NCBI GenBank assembly: GCA_006538405.1
Contig: BJKQ01000024.1
Location: 62,001 to 126,000 of the forward strand
Reading direction: 5' to 3'
DNA: 64,000 nucleotides
Origin: Hansfordia pulvinata
Taxonomy: Eukaryota > Ascomycota > Sordariomycetes > Xylariales
Position numbers and translations under genes: made by a program. The notes beneath the pieces were generated by a model. The model was given only the letters and a program-made list of their open reading frames with translations. It was not told the origin of the DNA and did not search any database. Below are positions 46,570 through 57,424 of the stretch, one piece after another (the first letter of the stretch is position 1; each line of letters opens with the position of its first letter).

Positions 46570-47030
46570 ATGGAGAACAATAACTTCAAATTGAATGACT
46601 TCAATATGTCCACAGAGGACTGGCTTCAATACCTTGAAGGGGCCGGCTCGGGAGTCGGACTTTACGGGTCGCAAGGGAGAATTCCTACGCCCCCTCTGAT
46701 ATCCGACACGGATTTCTTTTTCGGAACACCTTCAAACACTAATCCTCCTGCGAATGGAGAGATGCAAGCGTGAGTGACTCTTGTGCCGCGTCGCTTTTCG
46801 CCATGACTGACACCAAGGCACAAAGACACATGGCGGTGATTCTCGCTCGGCTCCAGACAATCGAGGCGATTCTTGTCCGGATGGAAAACAAAATCGATTC
46901 TGTTAAAGGGGGCCTTTGTCAATTTGCCAAAGACCTAGTCGGAGTCCTCCGACGTGTCGGCTTGCTGGAGGATCCGGAGATCGTCCATGACGAGGAGCAG
47001 GGGTGTCGCCACGAGTCACGTGAGGGATAA
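46570..47030 (+). CDS. Short helical cassette protein, intact copy
   Basis: Exon 1 46570-46769, intron 46770-46825 (GTGAGT donor, CTGAC branch, AAAG acceptor), exon 2 46826-47030; 134 residues. Exon 1 encodes a polar, acidic N-terminus (FNMSTEDWLQYLEG, then PPLISDTDFFFGTPS). Exon 2 encodes an amphipathic helix (VILARLQTIEAILVRMENKI) and FAKDLVGVLRRVGLLEDPEI. No enzyme motif is visible. The broken paralogue at 15.66-16.19 kb shares both exons. It is tandem with the coiled-coil relic. The heptad-like Leu/Ile spacing suggests an interaction helix (inference). Confidence 0.6.
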
Positions 47031-47276
47031 TGAACGCGGGCACTTTGTGGATCGCATGAGCTCCACAGGCCCGCCCATTCTTGACAGCCCAGTTTGCGTC
47101 TTCCGCTTTTTGCTGGACACGGAGCAGACGCCGTCTGGCTGCCACTACTACAAGATTGGCCACCCAGATTATATGCAGTAGTATAAGCCAGCTCCACTGA
47201 AGATATCCGCTTCAGTCCTCTTGAAACCTCGAGAAAATCCACTCTTTTCTAACCCGCATTACCTGCATCTATGATC

Positions 47277-47789
47277 ATGAAGTTATTCGGAAAGCCACTT
47301 CCGGAAGTGCTGCGCAAATCACTGCCATTTGCAGTCCGTGTTCCTCCAAGCTCGGTTTGCTCTTGTGAGGAGCCATTTTAGGTTCATGTCCCAGCCTCAA
47401 CCGCCTACAGCAAGGTCACTTTGGAGACAAACCGTATGAAACAAGGTTTTTTTTGCCCCCCGGCGATGGGAACGACAGCAGCAGCCAAGGTGGATGCGCG
47501 CGTTTAGCTTCCGAGCGTTGACGCTAAAGCCAACCCGCGCTTATCTCACCGAGAACGCTTGGCAGAGAAGCGAGCCAACCACCTCGAGTTAGAGAACTAG
47601 GAGACGCATAGACGCCCCCAGGAGCGAGAGTCGCGATCGCGAGCAGTCGCCGGCCTGAAAAACAAAGTCGTCGCTGTACAGGCAGTAAATGAGCAGTCCG
47701 AGTATAAGATGTGTCAACAAGACCAATTGATAGCGAAGATTGCCAACACAGTCCAGCCAGGCCTTCGAAGACCACGAGAGGACCGTTGA
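47277..47789 (+). pseudogene. Coiled-coil cassette gene relic
   Basis: Begins MKLFGKPLPEV then VPPSSVCSCEEP, matching the start of the gene at 15501-14851, and hits a stop. Further on it reads RERLAEKRANHLELEN, stop, and later YKMCQQDQLIAKIANTV, matching the coiled-coil block IRQQDQLIAQIANTV. Several stops and shifts lie between. Confidence 0.7.
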
Positions 47790-48747
47790 GAATGGGGCTC
47801 ACCGAAAAGGACATCGGGGAGGGGGGCATCAGGCAGAACAACACAGACGCATCTAGGTCGCATACGATACACCACATCACCCGAGCCAAGCAAGTGGATT
47901 GTATACGGATAGCGATACCGATACGTCTTCGACTTCTAGATATGGGCCAAGTACGGGCCAAGCGGGCTGGCTGATAACAAGAGTGCAGGACGTGGGAAAG
48001 CCCTTGTTGGCGTTGGATGCAGGCATAGTCCTGGCCTGATGGTCCCTTCAGACCACTTTGCGTTGAAGCAACATATCACAAGACAACCTGCTATCTGTGG
48101 AAAAAGTCTTTCCATCTGTTCACTCCCAGATCATTGGGCCATCGGCGAAGAACCTTGCTACGGCAGATTTAATTGATGTCATTCACTTGCCGTGCAGACT
48201 GCTATTAATTCTATCATTAAGCCTCGCGTGCGGAATCATTGATTGCTTTCTGTTTTTGAGGAACGCAATCACATTGCATTAGTGTGGTGGCATCATTCTA
48301 CCCCACTTTCTTAGACCATGTGGTTCACAATCACACAGCAGTAATGTCGCATCTTGTAGGGCCAACAAGTGCTTGAATACGAGAACTGGAAACCGGTCAG
48401 ATCTACGTTCGTGCAGTTTCCGCCTTCTTCAAACGGTATGGCTGAAAACAGAATGGGCCCAGATTCGGTCGGTACCGTACTCTCGGGTCGTACGCGTAAT
48501 CCATCTAGTCAAAGCGCTCCAACAGACGCACCTGATGTAGCTACTTGCAGCCCGTAGACTGACCACACTAGCTAGTTGCGCCGGACCCGTTTCCCCGCTG
48601 CATCCTCCCCATGTCCTCCATCATCCCCCATGGTGCCCCGGCTACTTCACTAAAGTCACGACAGCCTGAAGGCGTCATTGCCGACTCCATAAATTGAATA
48701 TCCCATATGGGCGATAGCATGGGCATTCGCGCGAGACCATCTGCCCA
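47790..48747. other. Convergent intergenic region of copy B
   Basis: Corresponds in position to 14.1-14.85 kb in copy A. No gene recognised; short frames only. Confidence 0.4.
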
Positions 48748-49104
48748 TTACGACCCGGCAGGCTTGGGCGCTTGTATTACCGGTACCAGATATTCATTGG
48801 TTGAAGTGCTAACGCTGTAGCTCTGGCCGTCGCAACAGAGTAGAACGTAGTGGTGGAGATGCCAGGCCCAAGCGAGGTCAATTTGGATGATGGGCCAAGG
48901 GGTATCACCTGCGTATTCGGCAACAGCGAACATGACGGAGCATGCTGGATTCGCAACCAGTTGAGAGGTCGTAGGTAGTCCAATGGACTTCCAATTGGCG
49001 ACAAGACCGCTGGGAGAGGCCATCCCTTCCTGAAAGGTGAGTCGGACGCGCATCCCGACGACGGGCTGCTGCGCATTGGTCAGGACCTGACAAGTGACGT
49101 TCAT
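48748..49104 (-). CDS. Transthyretin/HIU-hydrolase-fold protein, second copy
   Basis: 118 residues from ATG 49104 (upstream ATG 49122 also possible). It matches the gene at 13518: VTCQVL...QPVVGMRVRL, TPWPIIQIDLAWAW, HHYVLLCCDGQSYSVSTSTN. The same catalytic positions are lost (Gln for the first His; STST for YRGS). The Gly/Arg-rich tail is absent and the protein ends PVIQAPKPAGS. The open frame has survived in a copy where most neighbours have decayed, which hints at selection or recency. Confidence 0.65.
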   Translation of the reverse strand: MNVTCQVLTNAQQPVVGMRVRLTFQEGMASPSGLVANWKSIGLPTTSQLVANPACSVMFAVAEYAGDTPWPIIQIDLAWAWHLHHYVLLCCDGQSYSVSTSTNEYLVPVIQAPKPAGS

Positions 49105-49839
49105 AGCAGCGTAACTAACCATGATATGATTTGCAAAATGAAAGCACGCTCCTTACTTCTGAGCCATGGAGCAAGGTGGCGGTACGGGTCGTCAAGATTA
49201 GGCACCCTCAGTGCTAGACGACTCGAAACTGTTTCCTGACACTGCGAAGGCTTGTGAGGCATAGGGCGCTTAGCTGGAAACTACAATCCTGCTTCCGGGA
49301 CGGCGGGGCTGACTGTGAATCGTAGCAGATTGAAATGGCTGGTACGGCGGGTCGGGACATGGACCCCTAAACCCAGTGACCCCGCTCGGCTTTAGCACCG
49401 CCATGGCCACAGGACGTCTCCTCGCGTTGCTCATAGCCCTGTAACTATCGCCTGCCGCTTCAACCGCTTGCCACTGGGCACATTTTCCCAGATTTGACAC
49501 GGCGCAGCCTTTACGCGGCTTACAGGGCGCCCAAGAACAGCTATAGTGATCCAGCGGCGTAGCGTGCATAGAAGCTTCATCACCCTGGAAAAGTCACCTA
49601 CTTGCCTGTATGACACGAATGCGCGGTTGATAATATTCTCATATTTAGCGTTCGCAAAAGCACATTGACGACGTGAGAAAACTCGAGGATAAAATCAAGA
49701 GTGACGACATAGCCGCGGCAATGACAGTTATGGGCAGCAAGAAAAAGCCAGAGCAAAATATTACAACTGGATCAAGGAACGGCATCTGACCAGCTTAAGA
49801 AAAAAAACCTCTTATAAAATCAGACATGACCTGCTAGCC
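49105..49839. other. Intergenic part of copy B, shared with copy C
   Basis: The stretch near 49.30-49.62 kb matches, on the opposite strand, parts of 61.42-61.70 kb (for example ttcgtgt-acaggcaag and gcggggtc). It corresponds to the U/JmjC intergenic side of the cassette. No JmjC coding sequence recognised. Confidence 0.45.
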
Positions 49840-50125
49840 CTGAAACTATGATTTCGGCTGCTGAAGACCGTTCGTTGGCCCGCCGGCCCCAATCTGGAAA
49901 CCGCCGACCGTGAGACCCTCTTGGTTGTGAGGCGTTGATGACGATGGATTATGCCCTCATTCAGACTCTCCATTAGAACTTGACATGAATGCCCCATTCG
50001 ACACCCCCCCATCCGACTCCGTCGATCAAGACACTGTTCGCGCGAAACCGCGACCCGCATACGGCGTCGTCGACCTTTGGCTCTGCGATCCAATCGACTA
50101 TTTAGAGAATCTTTCATGTTTGACA
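49840..50125 (-). pseudogene. Gene U C-terminal relic (copy B)
   Basis: On the minus strand the frame reads PYAGRGFARTVSRSTESDGG, matching PSAGRGFARTVSRSPEPDQG of gene U. After a stop it continues with a Ser/Pro/Gly-rich remnant. Only the C-terminal portion is present. A similar relic in the opposite orientation lies at 61.02-61.20 kb. Confidence 0.65.
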
Positions 50126-50379
50126 GAAGGCCCTTAAAGTAACCCCCCGGGACATCGTACGATTTTTCAGCTCCTCAGCTTCTCCGGCAGGTCGAACTGG
50201 CCCGTATTGAGCACGGGGCATTTGTCTCCGCGACGTGTGCTCGGAACTGTGTAGCTTGGACGCGAAGGCCGGCCGGTAGCGAAGCGAACAATATACTCTC
50301 TGCTCTCCATTTGTTCCATGCGCCGCGATGCATCTTTATAAAATCCTTCACCACTAGACTGGGTACTATCCAGTCCACT

Positions 50380-50841
50380 GGATTAGCACATGTAGTAGCT
50401 GAAAACGGATTTCTGATCTCGGTCCATTTTCAACGTAGGTTTTCCGCTATCAGCTGCGTGATATGCCATTAGGGATATAAATGTACAAAGGTGTTTGTCT
50501 AAGCTACAATGCATTGTCACGTGCCACCTGCCAAAGCCCGTCGCATTCGGCTGGTTGTTCTCATGACCCTCTGGCTTCATGTCTTCCCCAGCCCGCGGAA
50601 GCTTACCCTTCAAGAATTTTACACCGCCCACCGAGTTTCCAACGATCTTGGAGACGGGGCCTCCTGCGTGATTCGGGTCTTGGGATGTGAGAATCGATCT
50701 CGCGACATTGCAGCTCCCCACACGCTGGGGCCTAACCCTTCTGTCGCGGTCTGCCTGCCAGATACCATGATTCTCAGCATAAGTGGATATTTTCTGGTGC
50801 ATAGGTTCTATCTTGGACCTCTCCTGGGGTCTCGCAGGTGA
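50380..50841 (+). pseudogene. RING/patatin-like gene, 5' fragment (copy B)
   Basis: From ATG 50563 the frame reads MTLWLHVFPSPRKLTLQEF then GDGASCVIRVLGCENRSRDI, matching MTPWLQIFSSPQRLILQES of the intact gene. Homology stops near 50760 and the frame runs into unrelated sequence. The 180 bp upstream also match the promoter of the intact gene (60.70-60.92 kb, opposite strand). Confidence 0.7.
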
Positions 50842-50851
50842 TTCTTGCCCA

Positions 50852-52402
50852 TTAGTCCTCCATCACGCATCTCCCGTCATCAAATGAGATATATGGCCGA
50901 CTTCTGATGCATAGGTATGTGGAGCCAGCAAAGTCACCCAAGCCGGCATCTTTTACAAGATTGCCTATTTCAAAGGGAGAGAACATTAAAGCCTCCCCAG
51001 TTCTCGGCAAAACATACTTCCTCAAGATTAGCGGATGCCACTTCAAGTTGCTGGTTTTATATCGCTCGATACTTCTGGTGACCTCGTGTTCATACCCCAC
51101 CCTGCAAGATGCCCACGCAACACTTGCGCTCACGCAGAATATGTAAGACTGAGCACGATTGTCATCGAGCAACATTGATCAGAGCGGAGGAAACCGACGT
51201 TTCCTGGATCGATCTGAAGCTACGTGCTCCAGGAGTCATTGTAGTCGCACAGTCGAAAGTAAGCTGGCTGTTTATTGGTCAAGACCACTGATTAGGGGGA
51301 CGTGGACGTGTAATGAAGATTTCAGTACAAAGTCCGGGTGTCATTGTCCTTTAGTGGTTCTGATTTGGGATCCTCATCAAGCGCCACAACCTGGCCGCAA
51401 GTTGTTTCTTGCTCAAGAAACAAACTCGAACAAATGCTGAGCAGCAAGCAGGCAACCTATGCTTAGCACAGAGGCATGAGAGGTCCACTCTAGTTAATAA
51501 ATCGGGGCATGGTTGTCAGCTCAGCATGAAAGTCTTGAGAGAGCGAAACGTACATCGTTTTACCATTTGGTTACTGCACGAGGCCGACGTTCAGACTTGC
51601 CTGCACTTCTTGTTGGGAAATCCTTCATTATAAGATTCTTAAGAATCATTAGTCTCTGCTGTAAAAGAACCACCTGTGTTGCTGATAGACCGAGAGATAA
51701 GAGTTGTTGGTTGAAATCGGAGTAGTTGAAGAAGCCTTCTACGCTCTGCTGCCACACTCGTGTTTCGCGAAGAGTTTGATGCAGCACCTGCACGTAAAGA
51801 GGTGAAGTATTTTCCTCGTTGCTAAAAGTCATGAGACCCAGCATTTTTTTGCTGTTCAGATCGGCGCTCTTCATCTGGCTGGCGAGCTTGGACCTCGACG
51901 TTCACGTTTTTGTATGTTTTCTGTTCTGTTCAGTTGCCGTGATACCTTGATTAAATTCGGGACATTACCTTGATAGTGTCAATTTGAACATCGTACGGAT
52001 GGCTCGAACTTTGATATTAGGGATAGATGACTGAACTGCTGCTTCACATGGCGATCCTCCGTCATCAGACATGAATGTATCATAGTGCACGACAATAACA
52101 CTTTAGGGACTGGGAAGATTTGCAGCATCTGACTCAACCAAACAGTCTTCCAGAATGCATGACAACGTGTGGCTATTTCCGAAGCCTCTTGCACTGCATA
52201 TGGAAGTGCTGGACGGAGCCATCGTGTTGACAAGGATCCGCGGATCGTATTGCTGCCTACGTGAGTGGAATGGACCTTCTTCTGAAGCCTCTGTGTCATA
52301 CAGAAGGCTTGCCAAGAGCCCGTACGGACTTGGAGCTGACGTATGGCCCTCGTAGTAAATCCAAATTCGAGGGCGAAAGCACACAATTGGCATGGGCATC
52401 AT
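50852..52402 (-). pseudogene. HerA/FtsK-like ATPase relic (copy B)
   Basis: Three pieces follow the exon order of the gene at 5865. They are NTMAPSSTSICSARGFGNSH (Walker A lost: Gly and Lys replaced), then SADLNSKKMLGLMTFSNEEN and LLSLGLSATQVVLLQQRL, then LPRTGEALMFSPFEIGNLV at the C-terminus, stopping at 50852. Stops and shifts separate them, and the Walker B segment is unreadable. It is tandem in strand with the U and transthyretin-fold copies. Confidence 0.8.
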
Positions 52403-52729
52403 TATGTGCTCTGTTTTTATCTTCCAAAGGGTCTTTGAGAAGTCTCATGTGATTTTTGGAGCTGTTCTTTCCGGAAAATGATCATCAATGATTCGACAGG
52501 AGGCATCATTATGGCGAGGAACAAGAAGTAAGCAAAGTGCGCGGTTAAATTTGATATACGGATAGAAAATAGCTGGGTTTCGGCAAAACATTGATGATTA
52601 GAATAATGGTGCCGCACAAGAAAAAGGGCACAAGAAGGTCACATATGATTTGAGAGTGAGGCTGGAGACGGGTTAAAGCATGTACCGCCACGAGATACCG
52701 CTCAGTACTCCATGTGTAGATATCCTGGT

Positions 52730-53086
52730 GAACTGTTACGACAAGGCCATCAATCACGCCGAGTTCATCATCAAGACTGAGCGGGAAGACACTCCCTACA
52801 CCCTTAACCACTATTTCAGCGAGAAGTGCTTAAGTCCCAAAATACTAGCCTGGCCAAGCTCGTTCAAGCTGCAGTCGTTTGCCAGCAGGTCGTGGATTAC
52901 ATGCTTCTGGACAGCCAAGACGGACCACTCCATGTATTCAGCTCTAAATTTGTTCGGAAGTTTAGCGACGAAAACTTGGAAGACACTGCTGGAGAAGATG
53001 TTGCAACGAAAAGTCAGCGGCTGAAGCTTGATGGAAAAATCGCGAGATACGAGGTGGCATGGAGGATTTTGAAAGGACATGCTTGA
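52730..53086 (+). pseudogene. Dynamin GED-like fragment with internal deletion
   Basis: Matches the copy at 57425-57986: HAEFIIKTEREDTPYTLNHY, then KSQNTSLAKLVQAA joined directly to VVCQQVVDYMLLDSQDGPLH. A 204-nt (68-codon) segment present in the other copy (57570-57773) is missing, and one base is lost upstream near the SEK codons. Homology ends about 20 bp after the stop codon. Confidence 0.7.
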
Positions 53087-53230
53087 AAGACTGATCTTGT
53101 AACACCATAGCGAGGCCGGCAGCATCGCTCCATGCTCGCCAGCATGAATAACCTTACTATTATTCTCGACAGCCAGGGATCTTGCGAGAAGCAGAGTAGA
53201 TGCATCCGAAACGTTGGCATTGGGGTGTGC

Positions 53231-53252
53231 GGGGGGGGGGGGGGGGGGGGGG
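53231..53252. repeat. Uninterrupted run of 22 G
   Basis: Twenty-two consecutive G on the plus strand at the left end of the relic that resembles 24.4-25.0 kb. Such runs can form G-quadruplexes and are prone to length error. Confidence 0.9.
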
Positions 53253-53289
53253 CACAGGGCCAAGTTCGTCCCTCCACGTCCACTATCAT

Positions 53290-53775
53290 AGCGAAGCAAA
53301 CTTAGCTCGATTTTCCCCATCGTCAGCATCAATTCTTGGCAAGAGCCGCACTCGGGCCACTTTCTGTGGCGTTGAAATCTTTAGAGCACCGCTGATCCAA
53401 GAGGGGCCAGTAGAAGTCGTGCGCATTTTTATCCTGCAGCCAAGCGGATGGCGCGAGTTGGGTAGGACACAAGCCATTTCTTCTTTGCGGTAGCATTTTT
53501 CTGGTCTGTACCTCACGCTGCAAGACTGTCCTATTTCTTGAGCGAGTTGAAGTCCGGATCTGCAAAATATCCGGTTTCGTGCAATTTATGACCAGGGACT
53601 CTGTGCTTGTGAGCTATAGCAATGCCTGAGATCTCCTGCAAATTGAGTCACATGTTTCCTCCATGCTCAAAGTCAGAGTAGTCGTCAAGTGACATGCAGC
53701 CCGCTTCACCACTTGCGTCGTGAGTCGAGCAATTCTGTCCGCTCACTGGCTGGCGGGTTTCCTCCTGAGAATCGA
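53290..53775 (-). pseudogene. Relic of the ORF at 24.4-25.0 kb
   Basis: Nucleotide and partial frame match over about 480 bp: PELHRFSGG, DDYSDFEHGG and the segment around the TSTG/STDP block. Stops and shifts are frequent. The match ends at the ccagagttg sequence on the 5' side, just where the parental ORF begins, so the membrane-protein exons were not copied. Confidence 0.6.
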
Positions 53776-53789
53776 TGCAACTCTGGAGG

Positions 53790-54140
53790 GAATTATCCAC
53801 TACTTTTCAGCACGAGGACTCCAAGAACCTCTGCAGCTCCTGCGGCTGTGGATGCTTGTTTTGCACCCGCCCGGGCAACCGAGCGACAGGCCGCCTCCCG
53901 CCGAGAAAGAGCAGCACGGTGGCGCCGATTCAGGCGCCCCAGCTGCGGAGAGGGAGAGTCTCCTCGACACGTCTTTTTCTGCAGAAGAATGCGAGGTGAC
54001 AGGCTGCTTCCGAGGCATCGACTCGGACAGGGTTTATTCACTTATCAGGGGAGAGTAATGTGGAGTGGGCCAAGTTTGTGGAAAGCAGCGGCTTCTTCAC
54101 GAGCATTTGCCCGAGATTGCCAACGGGGCATTAAGGTTTA
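53790..54140 (+). mobile_element. LINE-like retroelement 3' end (C-terminal RT zinc region), degraded
   Basis: Frames read TTFQHEDSKNLCSSCG, then SPRHVFFCRRMRGDRLL, then EWAKFVESSGFFTSICPRL. This is the arrangement at the C-terminus of fungal Tad-like LINE reverse transcriptases (His/Cys block, H-x-x-x-C, terminal helix). Frames change between the pieces. A related fragment lies at 55.48-55.86 kb on the other strand. Confidence 0.6.
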
Positions 54141-54805
54141 AAAGCTGGATGGCCACATCCAGACGGTCGCAATAACGGGGGTGGGCACGTTCGCGACGCA
54201 TAGAATGTACTTACCAACTCCTCCACAGCCCTGCGAAGTACGGCTCTGGGAGGCTTGGCAGGCACTTTTGGGGATGAAAACTCACGTTAAACTCAATCAA
54301 TAATAAAGAATAATCATCATCTTCATCTTCATATGTGGCGGCGATCATCTTTACTTTTTGTCCCGACTGAATCCGGCCATTCGGGGTCTGAAGGATACGA
54401 GCTCCACGATTCAGTGGCTGACTCGACATCGTTTCCGAATGCAGAAATATGCAGAGCTAGAACTTATAGATGAGTCTGTGTTATATGGTTTGACTCTTGA
54501 CGTCATTTAAGAAGCTTTATGCCTAATTCATGTGCTTTCTGTTCATCCATAAATGTCATGACTTGAATCATTTGTCAAAAGCTACTTTAGAATTCTTTGG
54601 CCTTGAAAATACTTTCCGCTGAGTTTCCATTCATGAAAGGAATTTTCACTAGCCAACAACTTTTTCATCATGTCTCACCACATATGTACCCTTCCGCTTT
54701 GATCACCCCATGTCGGATTTTTTTCATCTTCAGCGATTTATTGTAACAAGAGATCCTCTGACTACTTTCATAAACTGGTCGATTCTAAAATTTCCGCACC
54801 CAGAC
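54141..54805. other. Intergenic between a LINE end and the RNase III-like gene
   Basis: No other gene supported. A minus-strand frame at 54211-54429 has no recognised domain. Confidence 0.4.
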
Positions 54806-55294
54806 ATGGCTTCAAAAACTTTCATCGAGAAGCAGACTGACTACAAGTTTCGAGACAGGAAGCTTCTCCATGAATCCAGCATCGCTGCGGGATCACCCGC
54901 TTGCCACAACACATGTGACACGTCTGGAAACAAGAGACTGGCGCTTTTAGGCGACAAGGTCATAGCTCTCTTGATTGTTGATCAGCAGCATGAGAAAGGT
55001 TCCACAACACGTACGTAAAAACCGTTATGATACAAATTCTTGAGATTGACCTACAAATTAGGCCGCACCACCAAAGTTGTGTCAAAAGACGCCTCCAACC
55101 AAGAGCTCCAGCGACTTGGTCATCGGGCCCACTTGGAAGGCTCCATTCAGAAAAACCCGAGCCAGAAAGAACGGGTTCCCCGAACGACGATGGCCTCGAC
55201 AGTAGAAGCAATCATCGGCGCTGTCTGGCTTGACAGCGGGAAAGATATTGCAGTGACTAGGAACAGCGCCCGGAAACTTGGTGTCATAGATTGA
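54806..55294 (+). CDS. Stand-alone RNase III-like domain with altered active site
   Basis: Exon 1 54806-55010, intron 55011-55061 (GTACGT donor, TTAG acceptor), exon 2 55062-55294; 145 residues. The signature segment reads NKRLALLGDKVIALLI where active RNase III has ERLEFLGD. The second reads STVEAIIGAVWLDSGKD. Of the four acidic catalytic positions, the first Glu is Lys and the Asp before VEA is Ser; the Asp of LLGD and the Glu of VEAI remain. Cleavage is therefore doubtful. No double-stranded RNA-binding domain or helicase follows. The gene is flanked by LINE 3' ends in opposite orientations. It could be a dead or regulatory homologue of fungal small-RNA RNase III proteins. Confidence 0.7.
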
Positions 55295-55482
55295 TTGGTT
55301 ACTTGAACGATTTGACTGTGGGTCATATCCTTCTTGGTTGGGACCAGGCAGGGCTCCCATTGCCATATATCACAGAGTTCTGGAGGGATCGCTACGAATA
55401 CATTCCTGGCCGCGCACATGCCCATACACGTTATTGTTGGTCTTACCTCTGGCTGCTTGTTTACATGAATGCTTCTCATGTC

Positions 55483-55857
55483 TTATTTAGGGCATATCCC
55501 TGCGAAGAAACCGCTCCGTTCCACAAAGGTGGCCCACTCCACACTATCATCCCCTAGATATTTCGCAAAGGCTGCACGAGGCGCCAGGGTCCGCAGCAGC
55601 TTGTTGCCTCGCAGTCTTCGAGATACGAAGATATGTTGGAGTGGTCTCAGCGCAACGCAACTACAGTGATTCCTGGGGTCTGTGTGCTGGAAGCGTTCGT
55701 GGTACTGGGCAAAATCGCCATGCCAGCTCCTTGCTGCCAGGAGCCTATAGGGAGTGTCTCGTTGGAAGCCAATCAGCTGTTTTGAGGTAGCTGCATGCCA
55801 GGTTTTGTCCTGGTATCTTGAATTTCTTTGTTTCTCCCACCACCGCCTGAAATTCAA
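55483..55857 (-). mobile_element. LINE-like retroelement 3' end, second copy
   Basis: A 124-codon frame reads RLLAARSWHGDFAQYHERFQ, then RNHCSCVALRPLQHIFVSRR and EWATFVERSGFFAGICP. It matches the plus-strand fragment at 53.79-54.14 kb and the known C-terminal pattern of fungal LINEs. No reverse-transcriptase core or endonuclease remains upstream. Confidence 0.65.
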
Positions 55858-57424
55858 TCTTTCCTGTTTGAAATGTCTTTCAACCCAGTGGAGCAGCTCT
55901 TATAGTTGTAACGTTTTATTACTCGCCATGTATCATCTTATTTACTAAAAACGATTTCGGTTCCAACCATACTTTGAGGCGTGCTCAGGGTGCAAGATGA
56001 AGGCTGGAACGGAGCGCGAACAAAAAACCCAGGGTGACGGGAGTTTTTCCTTTGGGCCTGCGCGGTATCTGGTCTTCAAAATGCTATAGAACTCATCAAC
56101 GTCAAACAACGCGCTCGAATATCCCTTCTGCTCCCTTCATACAGTTGAGATTATGAAGGACGTGACGCTGTAACAATGAGCTTCTGTCACTGGCAAGGAG
56201 AGACCAGAGCTTAGACTTCACTTTGTGAGGGAAGGTTTTCGGCACTACTGAAAGCTTCAGACCCACTTTGGAGGTTTGCAGCCACTTTGACTGCTTCGCA
56301 CAGTCCGCCACTTTGAGGGGTTTTGAACTACGAGTGCTAGCACCCATGTGATTCTGAGAAATGGCCGACGTAATGACCAAAGATGCGCGCCTAAGGTGCC
56401 CCGGCGTAGGGTATCGTTGCTACGGAACATACGAATGATTTACGCCCGCTCCCCTAGAACTTGTTATTCTTGAAAGCGTTGAACTCATATTTATAATAAC
56501 TTCAAGTACACTATACTGTGCTATGTTCGTAAGAATATGAACCTTTGAGCCGGCCTAGACAGCTCCACCGAGCCGTTCCTCAACCAGCGGCACTCACCCC
56601 ATTCACGTTGGACAACCACTCACTCGACCAGCGAGACGCCCCCCCCCCTCCCCCCCCCCACCCAAAACGTCAAAAATGTGGCGACCAGCTGCTCACCTCG
56701 CATGGATTTATTTCCTTGCATCATGTGCACTCTAAGTGTCAGCTATTCAGTCTCCGGGGGCTTTGCTGGGCCAGGGCGGCCTTCGCTTTTTGGAAATAGC
56801 GCCAAGTACCGAGCCCTGCGTCGATCGACAAATGATCTAACACTTCAATGTATCCTCGTCCACACATTATCAATCTCGCTGCTTACGCATTTTCCAAATT
56901 CCAACCACCCGCTTCTATCGGTACACTGATGCAAACTGCATGCACAAACTAGCAAATTAGGTAAGCAACTTGCAACGTCAAAGAACACCGTGGGAACGCT
57001 GCGAAATACTATCATCAGGAGGCGAAAACAAATTAAATGGTTAGATGCAGGAGAATGACATGCTTGTGAGCGGAATTACAAACGTGTCTAATAGAGACCA
57101 GCCGTTTCGATGAGACCAAGGCACATTGGTACTAACCCATGTGGCGTGATCAGCTTGGATATCGCGTGCATTCACGCAAATGGTTCGTATTCTGCACCCA
57201 TACGGAGCCTGTGCCCCAGCCGCGTTGGCTGTGTAAATGACTGCGACATGATGCCAGTCTCACTCTTGCCTGGCATGATCTCAGCCAAACCAGGCGCAAG
57301 CAGCGAGTAGGGAACGCCTCACATTTTTATTGGCTTTCAGACATCCTGTCGGCTCTTTTTCAATATTCTTTCACGAAGATGCGCCATCTGGAATGGGGCC
57401 TCGCCGGATACTGCACCCCACCCC
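55858..57424. other. Intergenic with C-rich tract
   Basis: C-rich low complexity at 56639-56663 (two runs of ten C split by one T). Three ccactttg-type words recur near 56260-56315. No gene supported. Confidence 0.4.

Larger units (their letters stand above)
46570..52402. other. Cassette copy B (inverted and decayed)
   Basis: Plus-strand order is short helical(+), coiled-coil relic(+), transthyretin-fold(-), U relic(-), patatin relic(+), ATPase relic(-). This is the reverse complement of the gene order at 5.9-16.2 kb. The C2H2/JmjC gene is not recognised in the expected interval (49.1-49.8 kb). Copy A spans about 10.3 kb, copy B about 5.8 kb. Confidence 0.75.
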
